From NCBI RefSeq assembly GCF_041052385.1, contig NZ_CP163439.1, positions 1,302,001 through 1,366,000 on the forward strand: a DNA stretch of 64,000 bases, given 5' to 3'. This stretch comes from Streptomyces sp. R28. GTDB lineage: Bacteria; Actinomycetota; Actinomycetes; Streptomycetales; Streptomycetaceae. Positions 9,554 to 18,191 of this stretch are shown here, in pieces (positions within the stretch are counted from its first letter, which is position 1; every line of letters starts with the position of its first letter). Both the position numbers and the translations under genes were made by a program. The notes under the pieces are model-generated. The model saw nothing but the letters and a program-made list of their open reading frames with translations. It ran no database searches and was not told the DNA's origin.

Positions 9554-10579
9554 ATGGTGACCATCGCGGACGTGGCCCGGCGCGCGGGCGTCTCGCCGAG
9601 CACGGTCAGCTACGTGCTCAACGGCCGGACCTCGGTGTCCGAGGTGACCCGGCGCCGAGTGGAGCGCTCCGTGGCCGAGCTCGGCTACCACCCCAACGCC
9701 GGTGCCAAGGCGCTGGCCGGCCGCCGCTCGCGCATCATCGCGCTGGTCATGCCGCTGCGCACCGACATGTACGTCCCGGTCATGATGGAGATCGCCCTCT
9801 CCGTCACCACGACCGCACGCCGTCGCGGGTACGACGTCCTGCTGATCACGAGCGAGGAAGGCCCTGAGGGCGTGCGGCGCGTCGCGGCGAGCGGTCTCGC
9901 GGACGGCGTGATCCTCATGGACGTAGAGCTCGACGACCCGCGCATCCCGGTGCTGCGGGAGCAGGGTACGCAGGCCGCGCTCATCGGCCTGCCCGACGAC
10001 GCGCGCCAACTGTCCTGCGTGGACCACGACTTCGCGACCGCCGGGGCCCTCTGCGCGGACCACCTCGCCGATCTCGGCCACCGGGCCATCGCCTTCATCG
10101 GTTACGGCTTCCGGATCTACGAACGGCACGCCGGGTACGCCGAACGCACCCTCGCGGGGTTCGCCGAACGGGCCGCAGAGCGCGGCCTGAGCTTCCTGCA
10201 CCGCCCGTGCGAGGGCACGTACGAGAGCACCGCCCAGGCGCTCGACCGCATCTTCGCCGAGCGGCCGCGAACCACCGGGTTCGTCGTGCAGAACGAGGGG
10301 GCGATCGGCCCGCTGCTCAGTCTGCTGCGCACCGGCGGGCGGCCGGTCCCCGAGGGCGTCTCGGTGGTCGCCCTCTGTCCGGAGCAGCTCGCCGAGCAGC
10401 AGACACCCGCCCTCACCTCGGTGTCGGGACCGGCCACGGAACTGGGCCGGGTGGCGGTCGAGCAGGTGCTGCGCCGCCTGGACGCCGCGTCACAGGACAC
10501 GGCACCGGAGGACGAACGTGTACTGCTGGCACCAACCTTGACGGTTCGTCAGAGCTCCGGTCCGGCGGAGCTGTCGTAA
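9554..10579 (+). CDS. LacI-family regulator of the glycan locus
   Basis: 341-residue LacI/GalR repressor. The DNA-binding domain starts immediately (VTIADVARRAGVSPSTVSYVLNGR), followed by the hinge helix (NAGAKALAGRRS) and a periplasmic-binding-protein-like effector domain. I prefer the ATG at 9554 because LacI proteins start two to four residues before the helix-turn-helix; an ATG at 9509 with a reasonable ribosome site would add 15 residues. It is divergent from the GH3 operon, with GAAGCGCTTC sites on both sides of the shared promoter. The inferred role is repression of both arms until an oligosaccharide binds. Confidence 0.9.
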   Translation: MVTIADVARRAGVSPSTVSYVLNGRTSVSEVTRRRVERSVAELGYHPNAGAKALAGRRSRIIALVMPLRTDMYVPVMMEIALSVTTTARRRGYDVLLITSEEGPEGVRRVAASGLADGVILMDVELDDPRIPVLREQGTQAALIGLPDDARQLSCVDHDFATAGALCADHLADLGHRAIAFIGYGFRIYERHAGYAERTLAGFAERAAERGLSFLHRPCEGTYESTAQALDRIFAERPRTTGFVVQNEGAIGPLLSLLRTGGRPVPEGVSVVALCPEQLAEQQTPALTSVSGPATELGRVAVEQVLRRLDAASQDTAPEDERVLLAPTLTVRQSSGPAELS

Positions 10580-10649
10580 GCGCCCGTGAACCAGCCGGCC
10601 CAAGCGCCCGTGAACCAGCCGACTCAAGCGCCCGTGAACCCGGCGACCC
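10578..10649 (+). repeat. Three tandem 24-bp repeats
   Basis: Three nearly identical 24-bp units beginning AAGCGCCCGTGAACC at 10578, 10602 and 10626. The first overlaps the lacI TAA and the last ends 45 bp before the GH43 start. The unit length is a multiple of 3. No known function; it may be replication slippage in a short leader. Confidence 0.8.
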
Positions 10650-10694
10650 AGCACGCTCCACCGACGCACCGACGCACCGACGAAAGGACCCACG

Positions 10695-12203
10695 GTGTCC
10701 GACCAGCGCCCGGCGGACGCGAGCTTCACCACCCCCGTCGTCCCCGGCTTCCACCCCGATCCCAGCGTCTGCCGTGTCGGCGACGACTACTACCTGGCCT
10801 GCTCCAGCTTCGAGTACTTCCCCGGCATCCCCCTCTTCCACAGCCGCGACCTGGTCCACTGGACGCAGATCGGCAACGCCCTCGACCGGCCGGAGCAACT
10901 GCGCCTGCCCAGCGCCATGCCGTCGTCCGCCGGCATCTACGCGCCCACGCTGCGCCACCACGACGGCCGCTTCTGGCTGATCGTCACCAACTGCAGCGAG
11001 GGCGGCGGCAATCTGCTCGTCACCGCCACCGATCCGGCGGGCCCCTGGTCCGACCCCACCTGGCTGCCCGGCGTCAAGGGCATCGACCCGGATCTCGCCT
11101 GGGACGAGGACGGCACCTGCTGGTGCACGGTCGCCGGGGTCTCGCAGGTCGCCATCGACCCGTCCACGGGGCGCACGCTCGGCGAGTACCGCAGGCTGTG
11201 GTCCGGGGGGCCCGGCGCCAAGGCCCCGGAGGCGCCGCACCTGTACCGGATCGGCGCCTACTGGTACCTGCTCATCGCCGAGGGCGGCACGGAGCGAGGG
11301 CACGGGGTCTCCATCGCCCGCAGCCTCACTCCGAACGGTCCCTTCGAGCCGTGCCCGGCCAACCCGATCCTCACCCACCGCGGTACGGACCACCCGGTCC
11401 AGAACACCGGCCACGGGGACCTGGTGCAGGCCCCGGACGGCTCGTGGTGGATGGTGTTCCTCGGGGTACGGCCGCGCGGCGGCACCCCCGGCTGGCACGT
11501 CCTCGGCCGCGAGACCTTCCTCGCCCCGGTCACGTGGGAGGACGGCTGGCCCGTCGTCGGCGAACTCCTCGCGCCCGGCGACGACGTGCCCGGCGACGAC
11601 GCGTTCGGCGAGCCGTTCCACGACGACTTCGACCTCAGCGAGCTGCATCCGTCCTGGATCTCCGTACGCGACCGGTCCCCCGAGCACTGCACCACCAAGG
11701 AGCGCCCGGACTCACTCACGCTGCGCGCACGCGGCGCCTCCCTGGACGAGCCGGACGCCGTCTTCATCGGCAGGCGCCAGCAGCATCCGGCGTGCCGGGC
11801 GCGCACGTCGATCGATCCGGCGCAGGGCTGCGGCGGGCTCGCCGTCCGGCTCGACGAGCAACACCACTACGGGATCGAGGCGGACGGCGCCCAGGTGCGG
11901 GTGGTCTCGCGCGTCGGCTCGGTGCGCGCCGTCGTGGCCGCACAGCCGGTGCCCGCGGGCCCGATCGTCCTCGGCGTGCGGATCACCGAGCCGCCCGCAC
12001 CGCACGACGCACGCACCGGACCCGACGTCATCTCCCTCGGCATCGAACTGCCGGACGGCACCTTCACCTCGCTCGCGACGCTCGACGGCCGCTATCTGTC
12101 GACCGAGGTGGCCGGCGGTTTCACCGGCCGTGTCATCGGCCTGTACGCCGCCCAGGGCGTCGTCCACTTCGACTGGTTCGGTTACGAGCCGCTGAAGGCG
12201 TGA
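10695..12203 (+). CDS. GH43 beta-xylosidase / alpha-L-arabinofuranosidase (copy A)
   Basis: 502-residue GH43 enzyme with no signal peptide, so it acts inside the cell. The five-bladed propeller starts at PVVPGFHPDPSVCRVGDDYY, with general base Asp22 in HPDPS. DPDLAWDEDG (Asp131/Asp133) supplies the pKa-modulating aspartate, and Glu179 in KAPEAPHLY is the general acid. The C-terminal half is the beta-sandwich usual in xylosidase-type GH43 (subfamily 11-like). GTG start at 10695 with GAAAGGA upstream. A close paralogue is at 55510-57024. It removes xylose or arabinose from imported oligosaccharides; which sugar cannot be told from sequence. Confidence 0.9.
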   Translation: MSDQRPADASFTTPVVPGFHPDPSVCRVGDDYYLACSSFEYFPGIPLFHSRDLVHWTQIGNALDRPEQLRLPSAMPSSAGIYAPTLRHHDGRFWLIVTNCSEGGGNLLVTATDPAGPWSDPTWLPGVKGIDPDLAWDEDGTCWCTVAGVSQVAIDPSTGRTLGEYRRLWSGGPGAKAPEAPHLYRIGAYWYLLIAEGGTERGHGVSIARSLTPNGPFEPCPANPILTHRGTDHPVQNTGHGDLVQAPDGSWWMVFLGVRPRGGTPGWHVLGRETFLAPVTWEDGWPVVGELLAPGDDVPGDDAFGEPFHDDFDLSELHPSWISVRDRSPEHCTTKERPDSLTLRARGASLDEPDAVFIGRRQQHPACRARTSIDPAQGCGGLAVRLDEQHHYGIEADGAQVRVVSRVGSVRAVVAAQPVPAGPIVLGVRITEPPAPHDARTGPDVISLGIELPDGTFTSLATLDGRYLSTEVAGGFTGRVIGLYAAQGVVHFDWFGYEPLKA

Positions 12204-12330
12204 GGCATCAGCGCCTCTTCGCCTCCCCTGGCGGGCGGCCCTGTTCGGTGATCCCCGCTCCCTCCAAACCACCGCCTGTACGCACGTCCCGCAGGCGGAG
12301 CGCCCCCAACCACAGGAAGGTTCAAGGGAC

Positions 12331-14079
12331 ATGAGAGAGCCGCACAAAGACGCACGCCGTCCCGGCAGCGTACCGAGGAGGCTGACGACCCTGCTGCTCG
12401 CACTGGTCGCCGCCCTCGGGTTGACCCTCGGTACCGCGCTCACCACTCCTGCCGCCGAGGCCGCCCCGATGCAGGTGCACGCCCCCGCCCGTGCCATGGA
12501 CGCCGTTGCCGCGATGCAGCCCAGCTGGAACCTGGGCAACACCCTGGACGCCATTCCGGACGAGACGTCCTGGGGCAACGCGCTGACCACCAGGGAGCAT
12601 TTCGCCAAGATCCGCGCGGAAGGCTTCCGCAGCGTCCGCATCCCGGTGACCTGGACCGACCACCAGTCCGCCACCGCCCCCTACGCCATCGACGCCACGT
12701 TCATGAACCGCGTCGAACAGCTCGTCGACTGGGCACTCGCCGAGGGCCTGTACGTCGTGATCAACGTCCACCACGACTCGTGGCAGTGGGTCGGCAAGAT
12801 GCCCGCCGACCACGACAACGTGCTCGCCCGCTTCAACGCCACCTGGACCCAGATCTCCGCGAGGTTCCGGGACGCGCCGCGCACCCTGCTCTTCGAGGGC
12901 ATCAACGAGCCGGAGTTCGAGGGCGCCACGGACACCCAGAAGGCCCAGCTCCTGCACGAGCTGAACATCTCCTTCCACAAGATCGTGCGCTCCTCGGGCG
13001 GCGGGAACACCGACCGTCTCCTCATGCTGCCCACGCGGTACTGCAAGCCGGACCAGAACCTCATGGACGACCTGTACGCCACGATCAACGGGCTCAACGA
13101 CCGCAACCTGGTCGCCACGGTGCACTACTACAGCTGGTATCCGTTCAGCGTGAACATCGCGGGCGGAACCCACTACGACGCCGCCGCGCGGAAGGACCTG
13201 GACGACTCCTTCGCCCGTATGCGCAACACGTTCGTCGCCAGGGGCATCCCCGTCTACCTCGGCGAGTACGGTCTGCTCAGCTGGCCCGATCACCACCACC
13301 CCTCCCGTGTCGAGCGGGGCGAGGCGCTGAAGTACTTCGAGCACTTCGGCCACGCGGCGCGGCAGGCCGGCGTCACCACCGCCCTGTGGGACCCCTTCGC
13401 CTACCTGAACCGCGCCACCCTGCAGTGGCGGGACCCCGAGCTGTTCGCCTGGATCAAGTCGAGCTGGACCACCCGCTCGGGAACCACCTCCTTCGACAAC
13501 GTCTTCGTGCCGAAGTCGAGCCCGATCACGGCCCAGACGCTCACGCTGAACCGCAACGGCACCAGCTTCCAGGGCCTGTGGCAGGGCAACACACAGCTTG
13601 TCGCGGGACGGGACTACACCCTCTCCGGCGACCGGCTCACCTTCACCGCCCCTGCGCTGACCAAGCTGGTCGGCAACCGCGAATACGGCGTCAACGCCAC
13701 GCTCCAGGCCAGGTTCTCCCGGGGCCTGCCCTGGAAGATCCATGTGACGACGTACGACACCCCGCATCAGGCGAACGCGACGGGAACCAGCAGCTCGCTG
13801 CCCATACCGACCCAGTTCCGCGGCGACCAGCTCGCCACGATGGAGGCCAAGTACGCCGACGGCAGCAATGCCGGCCCCTCCGACTGGACGGCGTACCAGG
13901 AGTTCAACGTCTCGTTCACTCCCGACTACGCGAACAACACCATCGCCCTCACCGACAAGTTCCTCGGCTCGCTGCGTGACGGCGCACCGGTGACGCTGAC
14001 CTTCCACTTCTACAGCGGCGCCAAGACCACCTACCACGTGACCAAGTCCGGTACGTCCGTGACTGGTTCGACCTCCTGA
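12331..14079 (+). CDS. Secreted GH5 endo-glucanase/xyloglucanase with C-terminal X2-like module (copy A)
   Basis: 582 residues. The signal peptide has an RR-rich start, a hydrophobic core LTTLLLALVAALGLTLG and cleavage near AEA-AP (about residue 45). The GH5 barrel carries WNLGNTLDA, NVHHDSW, acid/base Glu193 in FEGINEPEF and nucleophile Glu312 in YLGEYG. The NTLDA and GINEPEF forms fit GH5 subfamily 4, which includes xyloglucanases and mixed endoglucanases. The last 195 residues form an Ig-like CBM_X2/X2 domain. This is the only secreted enzyme of locus A and should cut the polymer to importable pieces. Paralogue at 57158-58936. Confidence 0.92.
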   Translation: MREPHKDARRPGSVPRRLTTLLLALVAALGLTLGTALTTPAAEAAPMQVHAPARAMDAVAAMQPSWNLGNTLDAIPDETSWGNALTTREHFAKIRAEGFRSVRIPVTWTDHQSATAPYAIDATFMNRVEQLVDWALAEGLYVVINVHHDSWQWVGKMPADHDNVLARFNATWTQISARFRDAPRTLLFEGINEPEFEGATDTQKAQLLHELNISFHKIVRSSGGGNTDRLLMLPTRYCKPDQNLMDDLYATINGLNDRNLVATVHYYSWYPFSVNIAGGTHYDAAARKDLDDSFARMRNTFVARGIPVYLGEYGLLSWPDHHHPSRVERGEALKYFEHFGHAARQAGVTTALWDPFAYLNRATLQWRDPELFAWIKSSWTTRSGTTSFDNVFVPKSSPITAQTLTLNRNGTSFQGLWQGNTQLVAGRDYTLSGDRLTFTAPALTKLVGNREYGVNATLQARFSRGLPWKIHVTTYDTPHQANATGTSSSLPIPTQFRGDQLATMEAKYADGSNAGPSDWTAYQEFNVSFTPDYANNTIALTDKFLGSLRDGAPVTLTFHFYSGAKTTYHVTKSGTSVTGSTS

Positions 14080-14095
14080 CCACCCACCACCTCCC

Positions 14096-14139
14096 GTCCC
14101 GGCCGCCGGGATCCACGACCGGATCCCGACGGCCGGGAC
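14096..14139 (+). terminator. Hairpin after GH5 copy A
   Basis: GC-rich stem of about 18 bp with one bulge, starting GTCCCGGCCG and closing GGCCGGGAC. There is no U-tract, as is usual in Streptomyces. It may trim read-through into the GH42 gene 35 bp further on. Confidence 0.55.
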
Positions 14140-14173
14140 TCATCCGTCTCCTCTTCCTCCTCAAGGACTCCGC

Positions 14174-16315
14174 ATGACCCATCTGCCCGCGCGCGTCCTG
14201 TTCGGCGCCGCCTACTACCACGAGTACCAGCCGTACGAGCGGCTCAAGACCGACCTCGATCTCATGGCGGAGGCGAAGTTCACCGTCATCCGTGTCGGCG
14301 AGTCGGTCTGGTCCACCTGGGAGCCGGAGAACGGCCGCTTCGAGCTCGACTGGCTGCAACCCGTCCTGGACGGCGCCCACGAGCGCGGCATCTCGGTCGT
14401 CCTCGGCACTCCCACCTACGCGGTGCCGCCGTGGCTGGCCCGGCAGTACCCGGAGATCGCCGCCGAGGACGCCACCGGGCGGCGCGCCGCGTGGGGCGGT
14501 CGGCAGGAGGTCGACATCACGCACCCGGCCTTCCGTTTCCACGCCGAGCGGGTGATCCGCGCGATCGCGGCCCGTTACGCCGCCCACCCCGCGGTCATCG
14601 GCTTCCAGGTCGACAACGAGCCGGGCCCGCGGCTGCCGCACAACCACGGTGTCTTCCAGCGGTTCGTCGACGACCTGCGGCAGCAGTACGGCGATGTGGA
14701 GACCCTCAACCGTGAGTGGGGGCTGGTGTACTGGTCGCACCGGCTGTCCACCTGGGCCGACCTGTGGAAGCCGGAGGGCAACGCGCAGCCGCAGTACGAC
14801 CTGGCCTGGCGGGCGTTCTCGGCCCGGCAGACCACCGAGTTCATCGCCTGGCAGGCCGCCATCGTGCGTGAGTACGCGAGGCCGGACCAGTTCGTCACCA
14901 CGTGCCTGGCCTACTGGTCTCCGGGCCTGGAGGACGACGAGCTCACCGACAGCCTGGACGTCACCGCGGGCAACCCGTACTACGACATGCAGGACAGCCT
15001 CACCATGCCGGAGCCGCCGCACGCGAAGCTGCCGGGGCAGTGGATGGACTACGGGGCGTGGGCGCTGCACCAGAGCGCCGACCGGATCTACTCCTCGCGC
15101 CAGGAGCCGTTCCTGGTCACGGAGACCAACGCCCAGGCCATCGGCGGCACGTCGGACAACCGACCCGCCTTCGACGGGCAGTGGCGGCAAGCCGCGTGGG
15201 CGCTGGTCGCGCGTGGGGCCCGCATGATCGAGTACTGGCACTGGCACACGCTGCACTTCGGCACCGAGACGTACTGGGGCGGGATCCTCCCGCACAGCGG
15301 ACGGCCGGGGCGAGCGTACGGTGAACTCGCCCGCCTGGGTGCCGAGTTCGAGCGGGCAGGAGACCTGGTCGCCGGGATCACACCGGACGCCGACATCGCG
15401 ATGGTGTACTCGGCGCCGAGTAAGTGGCTGATGAACAAGTACCCGCCGCTCGCCGGTCCCGACGGCGGTCCGGACGGGGGTGCGTACGAGGGCATCTTCG
15501 ACCCGTTCTACCGGGGTGCGTTCGAGGCGGGGCGCCAGGTACGGATCCTGCACGCACGCCAGTTGCACGATCCGCGCGGCGAACGCCCGGGGCTGTCACC
15601 GCAGGCGGCGGCCGAGCTGCACCCGGTACTCATCGCCCCCGCGCTGTACGTGGCGGACGACGGCACGCTCGACTGGCTCGGCGCCTACGCGGAGGCGGGC
15701 GGCCACCTCGTCCTCGGCCCCCGTACCGGTTACGGCGACCACGAGGCGCGGGCCCGCCACGAGGTGGCACCGGCGCGGCTGGTTCAGGCCGCGGGCGTCC
15801 GGTACGACGAGTTCAGCAACCTGCACGCCGACCTGCCGCTGCGCACCGCGCCGGACAGCCCGCTGCGGCTGCCGGACGGCGCGGTGGCCACCCGCTGGGT
15901 GGAGGGGCTGGCCGTCGAGGACGCCGACGTCCTGGCTGAGTACGACCACCCGCACTTCGGGCGCTGGCCCGCCGTCACCACCCGCCGCCATGGGGCCGGA
16001 CGCGTCACCTGCGTCGGCACCGTACCCGGCCGCGATCTGGCCCGCGCGCTCGCCGCCTGGCTCGCACCCTCCCCGTGCGGCGGCTGGCAGGGCCTGCCGG
16101 ACTCGGTCACCGTCGCCACCGGCACCGCCCCCGACGGCCGGCGCGTCCACGTCGTCCACAACTGGAGCTGGCAGCCGGCCACCGCCCAGGCCCCGGTGGA
16201 TCTGACCGACGCCCTGGACGGCAGCGCGATCCCGGCCGGTACGTCCGTGCGGCTCGGCGCCTGGGACGTCCGCGTCCTCGCCGCGGCACCGGGGTCTCCC
16301 ACGAAGGGCCGGTGA
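14174..16315 (+). CDS. GH42 beta-galactosidase
   Basis: 713-residue GH42 enzyme of normal length with no signal peptide, so intracellular. The barrel opens FGAAYYHEYQPYERLKTDLDLM. The acid/base is Glu149 in DNEPG and the nucleophile Glu317 in LVTETNAQ. The trimerisation and beta domains follow. It would remove galactose caps from galactosylated oligosaccharides such as those of xyloglucan or galactan, complementing GH31 and GH3 across the shared promoter. Probably transcribed with GH43 and GH5. Confidence 0.92.
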   Translation: MTHLPARVLFGAAYYHEYQPYERLKTDLDLMAEAKFTVIRVGESVWSTWEPENGRFELDWLQPVLDGAHERGISVVLGTPTYAVPPWLARQYPEIAAEDATGRRAAWGGRQEVDITHPAFRFHAERVIRAIAARYAAHPAVIGFQVDNEPGPRLPHNHGVFQRFVDDLRQQYGDVETLNREWGLVYWSHRLSTWADLWKPEGNAQPQYDLAWRAFSARQTTEFIAWQAAIVREYARPDQFVTTCLAYWSPGLEDDELTDSLDVTAGNPYYDMQDSLTMPEPPHAKLPGQWMDYGAWALHQSADRIYSSRQEPFLVTETNAQAIGGTSDNRPAFDGQWRQAAWALVARGARMIEYWHWHTLHFGTETYWGGILPHSGRPGRAYGELARLGAEFERAGDLVAGITPDADIAMVYSAPSKWLMNKYPPLAGPDGGPDGGAYEGIFDPFYRGAFEAGRQVRILHARQLHDPRGERPGLSPQAAAELHPVLIAPALYVADDGTLDWLGAYAEAGGHLVLGPRTGYGDHEARARHEVAPARLVQAAGVRYDEFSNLHADLPLRTAPDSPLRLPDGAVATRWVEGLAVEDADVLAEYDHPHFGRWPAVTTRRHGAGRVTCVGTVPGRDLARALAAWLAPSPCGGWQGLPDSVTVATGTAPDGRRVHVVHNWSWQPATAQAPVDLTDALDGSAIPAGTSVRLGAWDVRVLAAAPGSPTKGR

Positions 16316-16465
16316 CACCGGCCACGGAACCGACCAGCAACGGCAACTCGTCGCCCTGTGACCGTAGTCGTGCCGCTGCAACAGCCTGCCGGCCAAGGCG
16401 AGCCCACCGGCAGGCCCCGGCAAACAAGAGCATGACGTTGATTCCGTAACCGACGGAGCTCGGCA

Positions 16466-16493
16466 GGTGGGTCGTCAGACACGACGACCCACC
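16466..16493 (+). terminator. Hairpin downstream of GH42
   Basis: Perfect 11-bp stem (GGTGGGTCGTC / GACGACCCACC) with a 6-base loop, 150 bp after the GH42 stop. Likely the terminator of the rightward glycan operon. Confidence 0.65.
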
Positions 16494-16990
16494 GTGCGCC
16501 GGCCATGCCCGTTCAGCGCCTTGAGCGCTCCGCCGGACTCCAACGGGCCACGTGCCGGCGGACACGGCCGTCGGCCGGTCATCCTCGCCCCCACCTCGAC
16601 GGATCCCGGCCTGATCCACGCACCCGGTGAGCCGGCTGCACCTGCCCAATGCGCAGCCACGACGGCGTACTCCGCTCCATCGACGCCGTCCTGGAGCGGA
16701 CGAGTCCCGAGCGGACGGGTCCCGAGCGATCGCGCCTCGGCGCCGGCATGAACGGCACCGGACGAGTCCTGCCCGCCACCGCCATCGCGTTCCCCTTCAG
16801 CCATCCCAGTATCATCAGCGTCACTCTCGGGATGCGAGGTCAGGAGCAGGTCAGGCGCAACGTGGAACTCCACGTCGGCACGGGCCGGAAGGTGTCCGGG
16901 ACGACCTTCGCACCAGGGTTTGATCGGGCCGGACGTACGTACCCACGCCGAACAGCGCGGAGAACACTCCGGAGACGGAAGGGGTGGGCG
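16494..16990. other. Long leader/intergenic region upstream of the FadR-type gene
   Basis: About 500 bp with open frames on both strands but no start with a credible ribosome site, no family motif and no clear repeat. It probably contains the promoter of the regulator at 16991. Confidence 0.4.
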
Positions 16991-17722
16991 TTGTCTCTGA
17001 CGGACAGGGCGATTGAGCAGATCCGTGAGCTGATCCGCACCGGGGCGCTGGCGCCGGGCTCGAAGTTGCCGCCGGAGCCGGAGCTGGCGGCCCAGCTGGG
17101 CCTGTCCCGCAACCTGGCCCGCGAGGCCGTGAAAGCACTCGCCGTCGCCCGCGTTCTCGAAGTGCGACGGGGCGACGGCACGTACGTGACCAGCCTCCAG
17201 CCGAGCCTGTTGCTGGAAGGTCTCGGCGGCGCGGTGGACCTGCTGCAGAGCGACTCGGCGGCGCTGCTGGACCTGATGGAGGTGCGACGGCTCCTCGAAC
17301 CGGTCGCCACCGCACTCGCCGCCACCCGGATCTCCGACGAGCAACTGGCAGAGGTGAAGCAGCACCTGGACGCCATGCGAGCGGCGCGCGACGACGTCGA
17401 GCGGCTCAACGCGCACGCCGCGGCGTTCCACCGCGCCGTGGTCTCGGCCACCGGCAACGAATCGCTGCTCGCCCTGCTGGAAGGCATTTCGGGCCGTACC
17501 CTGCGCGCCCGCATCTGGCGCGGCCTCGTCGACGACCTGGCCGCGGGGAGGACCCTCGCGGAGCACGAGGCGATCTACCAGGCCCTGTCCGCCCGTGACC
17601 CTGTCCTGAGCCACGCCGCCGCACTGATGCACGTGAACCAAACCGAGCAGTGGCTGCGGAAGCATCTGAGGAACACCGACCTGCGGCAGGGTGCTCCTCT
17701 GGCAACCGGTGCACAGCATTGA
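16991..17722 (+). CDS. GntR-family (FadR subfamily) regulator
   Basis: 243 residues from a TTG at 16991, preceded by GGAAGGGG. An in-frame extension back to 16649 has no family match. N-terminal winged helix: AIEQIRELIRTGALAPGSKLPPEPELAAQLGLSRNLAREAVKAL. The C-terminal FCD domain has the metal-binding pattern MEVRRLLEP, NAHAAFH-like (LNAHAAAFHRAVV) and EHEAIYQAL. FCD regulators sense organic acids or sugar acids. The target is unknown; the gene could serve the glycan locus to its left, but it is cut off from its right neighbours by the transposon. Confidence 0.88.
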   Translation: MSLTDRAIEQIRELIRTGALAPGSKLPPEPELAAQLGLSRNLAREAVKALAVARVLEVRRGDGTYVTSLQPSLLLEGLGGAVDLLQSDSAALLDLMEVRRLLEPVATALAATRISDEQLAEVKQHLDAMRAARDDVERLNAHAAAFHRAVVSATGNESLLALLEGISGRTLRARIWRGLVDDLAAGRTLAEHEAIYQALSARDPVLSHAAALMHVNQTEQWLRKHLRNTDLRQGAPLATGAQH

Positions 17723-17907
17723 CGTGCGGACCGCGCTCGTCCCCGTCTCCCTTGGTCGAGCCCTGGCTGATGAGGAACCTTCGGACGCCGCTCACGTGGT
17801 GACCGTCCAGCGCTGCGGACACCGCCCGGTGATCGCCGACCATGCCTTCGAGCAGTGCCCCTTCGCTCCTGGCCAGACCATCACGCTCAGCCGGGCCGCC
17901 CAGCACA

Positions 17908-18060
17908 GTGATCAGGCTGCGGCTGATTCGCGACACCCCGCTGATCTGCGAGGTCTCCGACGCCGGCAGCACCGCCCCGCGCCTGCGCCGGGCACATCGA
18001 CGACTGCCTGCGCGCGGCGCGGCCGGCGGTCATGTGCCGCGCCTGGCGCGCACACGCGCT
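17908..18060 (+). pseudogene. Fragment of a SpoIIE/anti-sigma-type HATPase domain, cut by Tn3 element
   Basis: IRLRLIRDTPLICEVSDAGSTAPRLRRA resembles the C-terminal ATPase domain of Streptomyces PP2C/SpoIIE-type regulators (pattern LIRD.LICEVSD.S.T.P.LRRA). The frame then degrades and runs into the left terminal repeat at 18061. The preceding 180 bp show no clear remainder. Family assignment is by memory of the motif only. Confidence 0.45.
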
Positions 18061-18098
18061 GGGGGTTGAGGAACATCGGAACGAAAACCGGCGCTAAG
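18061..18098 (+). repeat. Left 38-bp terminal inverted repeat of the Tn3-family transposon
   Basis: Starts GGGGGTTGAGGAAC and ends CGGCGCTAAG. It is identical base for base to the reverse complement of 29874-29911. Confidence 0.95.
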
Positions 18099-18191
18099 CC
18101 TCCCGCGTACCTGAGAGCGCTTTGACCTGGACTTCTTCGAGGGCGGAGCCTTCAGCAGTCGTGTTAATCATTGACTGTGTGGAGGTCCGGG

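Noticed and set aside
16579..16824. Minus-strand ORF starting MTLMILGWLKGNAMAVAG as a small membrane protein
   Set aside because: The hydrophobic start is short and followed by an Arg/Pro-rich tail typical of non-coding GC-rich frames; no ribosome site.
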